From the NCBI GenBank assembly GCA_013433145.1, contig CM024183.1, positions 7,793,703 to 7,857,702 of the forward strand: a stretch of 64,000 bases of DNA, read 5' to 3'. Source of the DNA: Ascaris suum. Lineage: Eukaryota; Nematoda; Chromadorea; Rhabditida; Ascarididae. A program made the position numbers and the translations under genes. Below, piece by piece: positions 41,566 through 54,953 of this stretch. Within the stretch, counting starts at the first letter, position 1. Each line of letters begins with the position of its first letter. The notes beneath the pieces were generated by a model. That model saw nothing but the letters and a program-made list of their open reading frames with translations. It was not told the origin of the DNA and made no database searches.

Positions 41566-44500
41566 TCCTCCAAACGAGTTGTATGGAAAAAATACCTCAA
41601 GTGCTCCAAGTGTTTTTAGATGCTTAGGTTGTTAGCTATAGCTCTACCTTAATTATTTGTAGTTATTACGTCACATTAAAGCATCAAGTGGATGTTATAT
41701 AGTGTTATATACAAGTTGAAGAACATTCGAAGTGGTCAGTCGCTCTTGGTCACTCACAGATAACTTATCTCCGAGACCCCGCCGGCTGGATATGTTCTCG
41801 TGGACTTTCAACCTTATGAAAGAAATTGTCAAGTGGTCAAGTGACATGCAGAATTTACTTTTAAGACAGCACATAGAAATTAACTTTCAGATCTACTCTA
41901 AAAGAGTCGACGAAAAACGAGCCAATTTAGCAACCGATTCAATTTTTCATAGACCTATTGACTGCACTATGAGTTCCCGATCCAGCACTTTTTAAAACAA
42001 TTCAAACTTAAAGTATCAACAGAATCATTTGAGACATCAACACTAAATCCATCTGGACATCGAACTGAAAAGGTGACAGCTGGTTTTACTTGGCTTTTAA
42101 CCAAGAATGCCAAAGGTGGCATGTTCAGACAGGTCCAAAAATTGAATTTATAATACTTGCAGCTATGCACTCTATCACTCATAAATGAATGTGAGGTGTG
42201 AGATCTTAAATTAGGTTATTTGCAATAAAATAAATTTCTCATACGTCTAAATGGTCTTATGCACTCATCACCTTTACTATTTTCGATTAGCTAAGTATTT
42301 AAACAGGTATTTATTTCTAGACCTACAGATTGCAATCAACCAAAATTCCTTCCAACATAAATAGGCCAATCTAAGAATTTTAAATCTCGACATCCTATTA
42401 GAATTGATGAACTACCACGTTTATAATTAAATAGAGGAGAAAATCACCAATAGAGATTTATTTATAATGAAATTAAGCATGAAAATGTGCACAGCGTTTA
42501 AAATCTATTGATGGCTTTTAGAAAGATAAAAAGTAATGTAATTAAAAGTTAGAAAAAAAATTGTTTTTTCAAATATTCCATCGCAGTTTGAGTGATTATG
42601 CACTATTCGAAAGTAATTTTATTGTTATTTTTAAGGGATTTTCTCTTGAGAATAGGAAGATAATTTTTTGGTTACAGCTGGCATCAACCACAAATCATGC
42701 GACAGCATTGTCTGCATCGAGATTCACTTCCGGTCTAGAAAAAATAAAACTGAAAAAAAAGATGGAAAAGATCCCCTCAAAATGAATCTTTCTCGTTATC
42801 TGTAAATTATAAGAAAATAAACAATATGGCCCCTTCGAGGAGATAGTTAATGCTATATTATTAGCGATATTATTGAAGCAAATAAATGCAATAAAAAAGA
42901 GATTTCTGAGGACACAAAAAACTTTGTAACGCCATTTCCGCAGATAAAATTTCTTCATCTGATCTGATGGTCAATATGTGCGCAATTTAATGCATATTCT
43001 AAATTTGCACCGCAAAAATATTCGTTAAAATATTCAAAAATTAAGCGATTCATTTTCTTGAAGCATTATTTCAAGTTCTAAGCTCGACGCCAATGCCAAT
43101 AACATTTTGTAATACTTCGAATGAAATAAATGTAGAGGGGAGTGGAGAAATGTGGGAAGCGGATGTGAAGCTGATTAAATGTTTTCTGGACCACTGCAAA
43201 GTTCCTGAAAACTTCCCGATCCCATGGATCAGTCTAAAATCGATGTTAGGAGAGTTTCGCAAAACGAGAAAGGATACGGAATCAAATTCATTACAATTAA
43301 AAACTTTTCTGAAAGGGTACCAGAAATTTGTTTGCATTGGAGAATTTCCTCGAATGCTATTCATAGGGACAATTTTTTCAACACTTGCTAAACAGTTGTA
43401 CTCAATATTTGATGGTAAACTTAGTCAATCAATTTAAAATACAGTGGAGCAGGAAGTTCTGGTACAATAAATATCGTAAAATCCGAAAATAAGCTCACAG
43501 TTGGTTTAATCAAGCACTTTTCTCCTAAAAAAAATGTTGCAAACCAGTAAGTGACAGATTTCAAAATCAATAAACTACTTAATGTAATTCAACAATGATG
43601 CCATTTTATCTAGAGTCATAAACAAATATTATGCATTACGAGTGATTAATATTCATTTCTGCACTTTTCGGGTAAATCATACTGCATATCTGAACATTTC
43701 ATTCATGTTATATTAATTTCCTAGATCTTTTCTTGAAAAAAAAAAACAGTGTTGAGATCTTCGATACTACTGAAACGGTCGAATAAAAATATAATGTTTT
43801 TAGAGTAACTGAGTAATGGATTTCGCCACAACACTTCCAAGGTTTTCGCCGAATTCCTTTCGCTGGAAAAATGCTGCCATTCAGCTACAATTGATGGATC
43901 ATCTCAGCGTAATACATTCGATGAATCTTTAGGTGAATATTTCAGTGATGCGATCCATAAGTCTTGGAAAATATTTCTATGTATTATAGAATATCTCACT
44001 CAGTATCGTCGAGATCAAATTATTTCAAAACCATCTATTATGCATAATGCCAATAAATCACTGCTTCAGCGTACAGTATGCTACAGCATCTGTTATATAC
44101 AGGCACTTATTGATCTTCTTATGTATGAGTCAAAATAATTTCTTTGCAATTTACCTGAAGAATTAAATATGATACCGCTATCTTTCGACTCAGCGTTGAT
44201 GCACGAAATGTTGGATACCGACGGAAAAATGAAGCCGGGAATTCGCCTAGCTTCATAGATTAACACCTCGTACAATGGAGCAGCCCCTCATCAAGCATCT
44301 AATTTAAAAATTTTTTCGTTTTATTCCATTCCTATACTTCATCTATATAGATCAACAACGTATTTAATGATATCTCAGCTATAATATATATCAGAGTTAG
44401 AAATAAAAATGGTCAGCAACTAAGTAGGAGACATGGCAAATTTTTAAAAATAGTAACTGGCATTGAAGTGCAAAAAAAAAATCAGAGGCTAAAAGGTCCA

Positions 44501-46600
44501 AGTGTGACGAAACGAGTGACTACACACAAATCGAAGCATCAAGCAGAGAGTCAAGGAGAAAAGATCGGAACAACCGGAAGTTCTCGTTTATTTCTATCAC
44601 GCACCTCTCACTTGTATCACCTAATGGCCTAAAGGAGATTTTTGCTCCCGATAAATAGAAAAATGAAATAGCGCCAACTTAATAGATGGTCATTTTTTAT
44701 TGATGAAATACTTATTCCTCACAAAGATATTGTCGTGACCGTGAATAGTGAAATGGACGAATGAGTGGGCGAATGGGTGTCATTTGCGTTAATGTGAACT
44801 GCTTGGAAGATTGCTAAATTGTATTGGAATCCGATTTGCTGGGGAAAAGTGTCTGAAACACATCTGAGAGTCGACAAGAAGCGTTGTGTAAAGAAAAGAC
44901 TTGCACAAATAGAATATTGGGAATTTCTTAGCTATCGCCGATGGTGCATTCGATGCAGAAGGGAAACGTCTAAGATTGTCCCTTCCTTATTCGTTCTTTC
45001 TTAGATAAAGACCTTCGTGATTTCTCGAATGGTAATTTTAAATTCCTCTCTCAAAATCAACAAAAATCTCCTATAAAAGAGTTGAATAAATAATTAACAA
45101 TAAATTGTTCATTTATTTTTTTCACGTTCCACAGACTCTAAAATCGGATGAAACACTCTGAAGGCCTACTCTCGCAACTCTTTGGGGCTATTCGTTAGAA
45201 AATTGATGGAAGCAACTGGCCTTAGAAATTGATTAAATGTGAGCAAGGTTATATTTTTGCAGCGGGAAGAAGTGGGGGGAGGAAGGATAAGTGATATAGA
45301 CCAATACTAAACAAAGGCAGGGAGCAATTTTTGCAAAAGAAAAAAAACTTTGGCATTTGTGCAGATGATTTTGAGTCTCTACTAAGTGTTACGCCTAATA
45401 AAAATGTATTGCTGTATGCACCCTTTTATCATCTAATCGTGCAATGCTTGGCAGATGTCTGGTAATAATAATGATAAAATTTATAGCATTATAATAAAAA
45501 TAAATTATAATAGTAACAATAGTAATACGAAAAAGAATAGAAATAATAATGAGTGATAATGACACCAATGATATCAGCAATAATAATGATAAAAGTAATA
45601 CTAGTATCATAGCAGTAACATTAATAAATAACAAGTATAATAATTAAGTATATATAACTCGCCAGTCTCATACATTCGCAGAAATATTCGCTTTCATCTG
45701 AACAGATTAAAAGAAAAAAACAACAAAAATTTCAAATGCTCTCGATTACTAACAACCGCTATCTTTCAGTCAATGAGTGACACCTTATCAGGTGCCATAA
45801 CATAATTAAAAGGATTGTCTCCCCTTCAATTTCAATTGTCAATAACTACGATTTGAGAATGAAAGTTTTTCTATGCTGTTTCCCAATATCGATAACAATT
45901 AGATGGAAATATCACTGAATTCAATTCCGATGATATTGCAGAGAGGAAATTATAAGGCTGTTAAATCATTTACCATGATATAGATATTTGTTATTAAAAT
46001 GGACTCACTAAAACATTTTTCGTGGTATGTGATCTGATGCTAGAAAGCTGAATTCAGCGTCCATACACACAACGGTAAGAGGTAAAGAAAGGCCTGATGG
46101 TAATAGGCCTTCTCATTCCCCTCAAAAAGGGCTGAAACCGTTAAATAATTTCGAAGAAGAGAATTTCGAACGAGAGAGAATCACTCACCAACTTTCCGAT
46201 GAAAAAAAAACCGAAATTTCATCTTCAGATTCTACCGTATCATGCAATCGGTTCACTTATCAATTCATCACTTATAAGGATTTCCCGAGAATTATCGAAT
46301 TCAAAAAAAGACCTCATCACTTAGTTCCATGACAAGAGTTTTTGATGTTAAGAGTGTAGGTTACAATATGAACAATACGTTCCGAAATCTGATAATAAAA
46401 ACTTATAAGATATTATCAGTAAATACATCAATTTTTTTTACCTGCACCTTCACGACCATCAAGAGCGCGACCTTCCACCACTGACGCCAAGGAAGTATGA
46501 AGAAATGATTTTTTTTCAAAAAATAAATCATACCACGTCTTAAATCTATTCAGAAAACAATGTCATTCTCATGAAATTAAGAATTTTTACTGTTTATTTT
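41566..46600. other. Intergenic sequence, no supported gene
   Basis: AT-rich. Open frames at 41732-41995 and 43093-43437 (plus strand) are unusually long for this base composition, but I recognise neither product. An AAT-rich trinucleotide-like stretch lies at about 45460-45650. A short hairpin with AAGGCCT arms sits near 46092. Confidence 0.45.
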
Positions 46601-46611
46601 TAACGTAGTTC

Positions 46612-46653
46612 GCCCCCTCTCTCTTTATCTGTCTCTGTCTCTGTCTGTCTGTC
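46612..46653. repeat. CT/CTGT simple repeat
   Basis: Pyrimidine-rich CTCTCT then CTGTCTGTCTGT, ending just before the adjoining (AT)n array. Confidence 0.85.
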
Positions 46654-46657
46654 AATG

Positions 46658-46771
<114 letters not shown>

Positions 46772-47061
46772 TAAAGTGATTGATTCATTGAGTGATTATT
46801 GCAAATTACTCCTGTTGACCTTACCAGTAACACAAAAAAAGCATACAAATAACTTCATTTCGAAGATTCATGACAAACAAATTTTTGCTCAATTTTGTCA
46901 CTTCATCAATAAAAAACTTTCAAATTTAATTATCTTCCGGATTTTCAATGCTCATTCAAAGGGTATATCCGAATTAATGTTTTCCAAAGGATAGATTTCC
47001 CACAAAGCGATATTTTTGATGCCGGAAAATCGGCGCTATCCAGAACTGCAGTGAAAGAACA

Positions 47062-47063
<2 letters not shown>

Positions 47064-47150
<87 letters not shown>
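47064..47150. repeat. (TA)n microsatellite, 87 bp
   Basis: Second uninterrupted TA array, only about 300 bases from the one ending at 46768. Confidence 0.97.
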
Positions 47151-47152
<2 letters not shown>

Positions 47153-50100
47153 TTTCAACTAAACAATCTTTCAGCAAAAACATTTAACGGTATGACGCTG
47201 GCTGAAATACTGAGGTGCCAAAAAAAGAGAATGAAATTTGATTTATTCATGAAACAACTATGCTCATAAATGAATGACGAGGTATTAATAAAAGGGATTT
47301 ATTTTGCAGCTCGAAACATAAAATTCCCTATATCGAATGTCCTTTTCTTAGGGTTCCCATGGCAACAATTCAACGATATTTCATTTCATCTGCTCGCCTA
47401 TTTGAGGTATTCGGTGAGCAATTATTTCAGCAAAAAATTTCAGCAAGGAATGGAATGTTCGTTTCTTTCGGGTATAAAGGAACGAAGCACTTTCAGATAT
47501 AAAAGGTATTAGTTACTCAGAGTAAAACTGGGATAAAATTAAAGATGAAATAGGATAGCGAACAATAAAATCATAGTTAGTGAAATACGACTTACGAATT
47601 TCCACCTGGTTGTCAGTAATCACTGCCAAACAGTAACGCTTTCTTGCTTGTCGACGCGCTCCGTTAAAATAAAATTCGTCAATATGGCGTGTTCATCGAC
47701 GGTAACCAATGAAGAAAACAATGAAAGGCGATGTATCTTTAGACATAACTTTCTGGGGAGATAATAAGTAGAAAAACCAGCTTGAGAGCTACAATCATAA
47801 GCGCTTTTAAAATTGCGCCTATCAGATCAACTAGTCCTATATACTCTCAATATATAATAAAATGCGTCAGCTCCGAAATGACTGCTCTTTCAAATTCATT
47901 AGAGACAAATCCATTTCATGGCTTAAAAAATGGGATTAAGGGGAAGCAAAGTGGTGCAAAAATTTTAGATACATTTAGCATAAATTCAATGATAACAACT
48001 GAAACGCTAACAAATTGGGAAATAATTGAAATTGCCTTTTATGATAGTTAACAAAGGTTTACATAGTAGAAAAATTAAATTAGTTTCTATGCTCGACGCA
48101 TATTTAACAAAGGCGAAAAATATAAGTCAAAAAAATTATAGTCTTGCACTGATGTCTCTACGGCTATTTTAAGTTCGCATCAAGATTGCATGGAATGACT
48201 TTTTTTCGAATCATACCATCCGTTCGCCACTTGAAGGTAACCAGACGATGAGATAAGCGGGAAAACCAAAATCAAAACAAAAAAAATTTGTCCGCAAAAC
48301 AGAATACATCACAGTTTTATGTGGCTGGCTTATTTCGCAACCTCAACACGCAAAACCTTATCTCTAAGGCACTGTCGCAACCTCTAAGATGTATTAGCGA
48401 ATTTCAGCGAGAAACCAATCGAGGATAAGGGATCGTCGCATTTAGTAATAATGCGGGAATTCGAAAACAAAGAACAATTATCACATTTCATGGCTCTATT
48501 GTCTCGTTATCATTATCATCTTCATTATCATCTTATCACCAGCAAAAGCCGATCTCCTTTATTAAGGTCTACTTTGATATAAACGCATTGACCGGAAACT
48601 AAGCATCTTCACAACAAAAAAAACGAAAGAAACGCAACATCAATAGCGAATATATTAAACGAATGATCATGTCGATCAAGAAAACATAGATGAATATTAG
48701 TGGGGGAAATATTTAAACGTTACAAGTTGCAAAAAAAGAAATGCTATGATAAAATAAAAATTGCAATACAATATAGCATGACTTCCCTTGAAATGGGAAG
48801 GTGCATGAGAGTATAAGTAAATTTGGACTTCAAAGAGCAGCGAATAAACGACCGACACCTTTTGTGCAAGATGCCTTGCCCTCAACGAAATTCGCTCGCT
48901 GCACAAATTTTCAGCTGAAGGACTCATCGTTCATTGCCATCTACCGTCCTCACACCAAAGACTCGTTGAAGCCTTGAAAGCAACATCTCCCCCTCCCCTC
49001 TACTATCCTCGTATCTTCTCACAGGGTTAAAGTGTGTGCACTCATGACCCATTTCCTACACATCTCTTGATCTCCATCGACGGGTCATCTGCGATATATG
49101 CATCCGCACTGTCATTTCATTGCAGCATTATCCATCCCCACCCATTCATCATAACTGACAAATGTTTCATCTTATAAAGCTGCGAAAAATGTAATGCCAG
49201 TACCCATCGTCATAAAGAAACTGTTCAATTCAGTTCACTAATCTTGCGCTCAGATCAGGTCGATCCGTTGCAGTTTACATCTTAAACGATCACTAAGCTC
49301 GAGAGGAAGTGTACCTTCATCTCAACGATACGACTTCAAATCACTTTTGTGAATAACCTTCTTATCTATTTGCTGCAGCACAACTTTTTACTGTGTTCTA
49401 TCGATCTGCACCATGAACTATTTCAAACACATGTCGCACATTATTTTCCAGGTCTTTCATTGATTTCGGAAACAGTATGCAAGCGGATAGGATTTTACGG
49501 CTCCTCCTCTACTACTGATATTCCGGGGTCCATAAAGAAGTCCCCTTACTGCAACATTTTAATAAGTTCCGTTGGAATATCCTGTTTGCAACAAAAAATA
49601 TTTGCCTAGGTGAGAGCTGATGGATGAGAGGACAAAATAGCAGAAAGGAGATGTCAACTTAGATATCACTCTATGTCAGTCGGTGGGTGATTCCCGTGGT
49701 TATTATATACAGCAAATACAGCAGGTATGTTTTTTCATGGAGGCGAACCGGTGAACGCGAACTCCCGTGTAAATTCTTTATGAATGAGTGTTGCGTGTGT
49801 GTCAGAACGCTGCTCCAACCTTAACTTCTAGCTTAGCACACCGGCTGAAAGCGTGCTGGACTCGTCCAATGCCGAAGAAGTGCTTTCGACAATAAAAAAA
49901 ATTTCTGTAAAGCCGACCAGAAATTCGTCACAGGGGTTCAGAGCCTTCCACTTTATGAAAGGATTTTTTGTGAGTAACTCCAAGGTGGTCCGGTTAAGTT
50001 GAAGGAAAATATGAATGTATTAAAGGTCGATCTGTTGGAAAACGCGGCCAATGGACACTCTATGCCTTGACAAGTCCAATACACCTTTTAATGAATGATG

Positions 50101-53100
50101 TTCCCAGGTCTATTATCCCGTCAAATTTAGCGTTTGCCTACTAATTTCTTTGTTTCTTCCCATGACGAGATGAACTTCATTTCCTCCACTTATCTCAAAA
50201 AAAAAAGAAAACATTTGTCTGCCTTCCAGTTTCCTATACAAATCATCCACCGGCTACAACTTCCTCTTATCCCTATGTTCATCGTTCAATTGTGATTAAA
50301 CGTTTTCTTCCACCGAAAAATGCAAACGTCTTCGATCACATATGACCAACAGCCGCTAGTAACGTACAACGTCGGCGTTATGATAGAAGTACCACCGCAT
50401 TTTGGTCGCGTCAATTGGACACCGGTTGCACACATACCTTCAAACGAGACAAAGTAATCTAAACGACTGATTTTTAAAAACTCTCCCTCCCTCCCTCCCC
50501 TCTCTCTCTCCCTCTCCCTGTCTCTCTTCCTCTCTCTAGATCGTTATGTTTCAGATATTCGAGACTGCATAACTGTAGAGATTTTAGGCATGGAACTGAA
50601 TTCAGTGAAATAGTCTCAATCGCTATCAATGAAGGAATTTTTTAAAAAAAATTCGATAAGCAAAAAATAAACTGTATGAAGGAAACGAATATGCGGCCGT
50701 AAAATGTTATTAGGAATTGAAGTATTTAAGTAAATAATGAAGTAATAAATTTACCACACCATCTCAAAATTACCTTGTATCCACAACTAGTTTTTCGAAA
50801 GTAGTTTCTACTGACATATACCTATATGACGATGTGACCAGGGAGGACCGAGGGACGATGGTGGATACTGCTCTGCTCGAAATTTCCTAAAAGCATCATT
50901 GCCGAGGTCAGCGTTTGATAAGTTTTAGTTTCCTGTATCCTGCAATCCACCACCATTTTTAATAATAACGTTTCCAGATGCCCCCTATCACTCTCACTTC
51001 TCAAAGCTTTACAACTTCTCGTCATCACCCATCCCGTTCCCACTATTTTAGAGTACTCGACCGTGGCTTTCTCCCATCCCTGCAGCGAATTTTTCACAAA
51101 AACCATCAAATCCCACCTCATTAAAAAAAAAAACAGTGCGAAACAAAATTTAGCGCATTATATGCTTCTTTAACACCAATAGAAGAATGGCGATGCGCAG
51201 ACTTCAAGCGTAACCAAACTTTGTGATTACATATAAATATGAAAACACTTCAGATGTTTTTAATTTTTGCAGTTTTATAAAAGAACAAAGTGTAAGAAAC
51301 GCAAAGAAAGTTTTGTGGAATATTCAAACGTTTTGTAACGGTAAAAAAACAAATATATGACCGTTTAACGAGGTATTATAAACTTCAAAAACATATGAAT
51401 AGATAGACCTTAGAAGTTATCGAATTATCTTTAATCAGCAGACAAATAAAGATGTGCCTATCTACGTTTCTAGTAGTTATATTTTATTAAATAGGACGTA
51501 TAAAACTAAATAAAGTCTATCCAAAAGGTTATTAAAATGTAATAGCAAATGAGCTGATAAACCATTTATTAAATAGGTTTACACGAATAGTTGAAGAAAT
51601 ATATGATAATGAAGAGACCGTTATATACATATGAATAAAACTTGTGCAGAAACCAATAGGAAAATGCCTGTGTGAGAGGAACAAAATTAAGGAAATATAT
51701 GTTGGAGAAAAACATTTTAAAAGTGCAAACACAGAGGCAATAGACCACTAGGTGTTAAAACTGCAGGAGTAAGATGTGGATAAATTAGCTATTAGAATAA
51801 AAGGTGACCACGCTTCGGCTCTTATCCGTTGAGTGTGCACCTGGATTATGCGCGGGTCACCATCAGAATGATACGCATGATCCTGTTAGTATGAGAAATT
51901 GTATAGACAACTTAATTGCGCGTAAAGAAAAAGAAGTAGAAAAGAAAAGAAATGGAAAAATCTGTAGTTGAAATATACATATTAAAAATGCATAATGCAC
52001 ACAAAAATTACAAGCTGTAGCATCTACCTCATCGCTAAGGTCCGCTTTCTTTCTTTTTTTCGAAAATGGCCGTTCCGAAGTGGAACTTGCGCCTCTTTTA
52101 GCACCAATTTCCATCACCTAGTTCTGCAAGCAAAGTTTTAGCACAAGATCCCAGAGAGAAATCTACGTGCTAGGAGCGATAACAACGCATTAAAGGTAAA
52201 TATGGGATAAAGACGCATGAAACTAACGATTAATAAATCACTACGGCAAACAAACTTTTACGTATATAAATCTATCTAGTTGTTAAGAAACAAGTACCCT
52301 ACAAGCTAGATCATTACATAAAACACAATTTTAATAAGTATTGGTATGCGTAAAAATAATTAACGTCAAGAGACTATATTAGTGCTAATAGTGTGAACCA
52401 AAATCGATGTATTGAAACACCATTAACGAAAGGAATTTGAAACGAAATAAAATTAAAGATTTATTAAAACAGATGTGTTGGTAACTATCATGAAAATTGT
52501 CGTTAAATATAAATAGAGGAAATTAAAGATTTTTGTAAATATGCGAAACATAATAAGCGGAGCATCGTATAGACAGTTATACTAAAATGCAGAAGTGAAG
52601 AATTATACAAATCGTGGAAAAAAGGTAATAATAAAGAATAATCAAAATCTAAGAATATTATAATATAAATTGAACACAACAACTGAAGTATGTTCAAAAT
52701 ATACTTAGGAGACAAATTATATGCAAAAAATTCTATGGAAAGAGGCAATGACGAGTAAAAGGAGGTAGCAGTAATAGTGATTAGTGATCGATAAACGCGA
52801 GTATCGAAGTTGAGCTGATCGACTGAACTACGGTGTCGCGGGTAGAGCAATATTCATCTGCTCTATGCTAGTGTTGAAGACCCTATCGACTCGAAGTGAA
52901 TAGCATTCAACGTTCGCTGGGAGATATTAACGAAGAAATACTATTACAAGAATAATTTAATAAATCACTCAAACCAACACTGAGACATCCCATTCCAATA
53001 TACACAATAAAAGCTAGTTTAAGGCATTGTGTGCACTACATAAGATGCAAATGCACTACTACATAATTGCTAGTCTAGTGCTAGGAAGCAACAACCAATA

Positions 53101-53182
53101 AACCATTATATATATCCACTGTGAAGAGACGAGACCTGCATAGACCATTCCCTTTAGTTTGCGAGGTAAATAAGCGATAACA
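47151..53182. other. Intergenic sequence between the (AT)n pair and the RT relic
   Basis: AT-rich at both ends, with a less AT-rich stretch at about 48.9-51.1 kb. That stretch contains a CT-rich tract (50486-50540), a minus-strand open frame of 99 codons (50822-51121) and a plus-strand segment with splice-like edges (49832-49969). No product is recognised and no gene is claimed. Confidence 0.45.
50486..50540. repeat. CT-rich low-complexity tract
   Basis: CTCC and CTCT units, pyrimidine-only over most of its length. Confidence 0.85.
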
Positions 53183-54540
53183 CTAAAGTCCATAAAAAAT
53201 TTCGTTAACTAAACTTTTAATGCCTTGTCTGTTAGGATAGACGAATTTACACACAAATTCTAATTTACCCATTAATGCATTATATAAATGCTTTTCCATT
53301 AACGCCACATTAAGACCTTTCTCCTTATAATTTTTAAGCAGTCATTTACATTTAGCAATAAAGTCTGTTTTAAATTAGCACAGTTTACTAAATCTAAAGA
53401 CTTGTGAGATTGTAAGGTTTTTGTGCAAGAAAAGTAGGATGTTACTGTCCAATTGAGTATATTTATTCAATGAAAAATTAAACTGATCCCTCTTATCGTA
53501 GATGCTTGAAACGGCGCCTTTATAGATGACGAATAAGGTGAAGTCCAAAAAATTAGCTGTGGTACCAGCGTATGCAATGAATCTCTGTAAATTAATTTAG
53601 CAATATTTTGGAATTTGCCAGTATTAAATATCAATAATCATCAACGTACCTACAATAATTAGCATTAAAACGTGAAATCTTGGCATACTTATATTCCATA
53701 ACGGACAAGGTGAGACCGGCTATATCGGGATTGGAATTACCTTCCAAGGTTACTCCCTTAGATTGTCCGAAAATAAAACCAACAAAGGTAACATAGCTTT
53801 CATTTAAAATAAACTTAATTACTTCCATGATTTATGTCTTATCCAAGGCAAGCCAATACGCTTTGCACTCGTTATCGTCTGCATAGAAGGGGGTTTTGTT
53901 ACCACAAACTTTAAGGTAAGCCTTACTAGAACTTTCAAAGCACACATGCGTTAAAAATTCCATTGCTTTAATGATAAAATCGTGCGATAGTGCCTTAACA
54001 AAGTGGAAAAATCCGCATGAGTTTTTTACGCTGCAGAATCCGCATGAGTGCCGTAATAGAATCAATGCGCTTACCATATTTATTAATTATATCAAAAACA
54101 TCATGAGAATTTTTTACGCTGCAGTAATAACTGAACCTACTTCTTTGACCAGCAATACTGCAGTAGTTACGTAAACGGTTTTCAAAAAATTGTAAAATGT
54201 TATGCAACAAACAAGATAATGGTTTAGGAGCTTTTACTAGCTCCTGCTATATGCCTAAACTTGCAGGGATGCTTGTGCAGTTTAGGATTGGCAAACGTTT
54301 TAGGTAAAGTTGCGTTACCCTCATTAAAAGTAATAAAATGCCTTTCAGAAAATCTACAATGCGCATTAATAATGTGCAGTATGGTTTTATTTTCAACATA
54401 TTCACAACTATGTTACCAGTAACCCTGTCATTTAATCCACAATCCCACGCTCCTTACATAGACTTCGAACCTAAAGTTTTTTACATATGAACGTGTAATT
54501 ATTGGCTGCTTTATTCACGGGTGCAATAATAAATTTGGAT
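53183..54540 (-). pseudogene. Decayed reverse-transcriptase gene, Penelope-like-related
   Basis: Minus-strand pieces fall in the order of one RT protein but in several frames. FIIAPVNKAANN is near 54530, PKLHKHPCKFRHIAG near 54285, and YYCSVKNSHDVFDIINKYG near 54125-54070. RT motif A (DFSTL) is at 54013-53999. A motif B-like GNSNPDIAGLTLSVMEY lies near 53740-53690 and motif C (YVDD) near 53645. After it come NFLDFTL and YDKRDQFNF (53550-53480) and a C-terminal basic region ending at a stop at 53183-53185. At least four frame changes and several stops separate these blocks, so it cannot encode an active enzyme. The set of motifs (PKLHK, DFST, YVDD, YDKRD) is that of single-ORF RTs found widely in invertebrates and related to Penelope-like elements. 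The exact family is an inference from memory. No endonuclease domain or terminal repeat was found. Its 5' boundary may extend to about 54640. Confidence 0.75.
54017..54124 (-). repeat. Direct repeat inside the RT relic
   Basis: On the minus strand CTGCAGCGTAAAAAA followed by CTCATG occurs twice about 90 bases apart (ends near 54124 and 54036), and ACTCATGCGGATT occurs twice in succession. The copies bracket the point just before motif A, and this local duplication accounts for one of the frame breaks. Confidence 0.7.
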
Positions 54541-54684
54541 TGCATACCCGTAACTTGTCTTTAGTGTAATTTGAACAACGGCGTATACCGATCTTCCCTT
54601 TATAGAAGTCATTACTGGAAACCTCAACCTTTTATCATATTTTAAGTGCCATAGGTAATAAGCACCACAATTTAAAGAAAAGAT

Positions 54685-54690
54685 TTTATT
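54685..54690 (-). terminator. Poly(A) signal of the zinc-finger gene
   Basis: AATAAA on the minus strand about 100 bases after the stop codon at 54790-54792, the usual spacing for a short 3' UTR. It lies between the gene and the RT relic. Confidence 0.6.
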
Positions 54691-54789
54691 GATGAATAAA
54701 ACAATCAACATCTGAAACAAAAAATTTTCCACCACAAAACTCATCAGCAATATTTATAAACCATAAAGAGATCATCACTATTTGCGCGC

Positions 54790-54953
54790 TCAGAGCACAT
54801 CGAAAGTGGAAAGGTCCTCATACTCGATCTTCGGCTTTTTCGTGCTGCTTCCTTTGCCGTCTGATCCTCTTCCTCCTTGTTCCTCCTCCTGTTCACCCTC
54901 GTCATCACTGGTGCTTTTGTCACGAAGCTGGCGCTTCGACCGTTTGCCGCCTT
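54790..54953 (-). CDS. Zinc-finger gene exon 9 (C-terminal tail)
   Basis: Acceptor AATTTCAG, phase 1 start, stop TGA at 54792-54790. Encodes GGKRSKRQLRDKSTSDDEGE, an EEEQGGRGSDGKGSSTKK segment and PKIEYEDLSTFDVL. Low-complexity acidic and Lys-rich sequence, probably disordered, with possible nuclear localisation signals. Confidence 0.85.

Noticed and set aside
53832..54077. Intact stand-alone small gene on the minus strand
   Set aside because: Its sequence continues in other frames on both sides as parts of one reverse transcriptase, so it is a fragment of the relic and not a separate gene.
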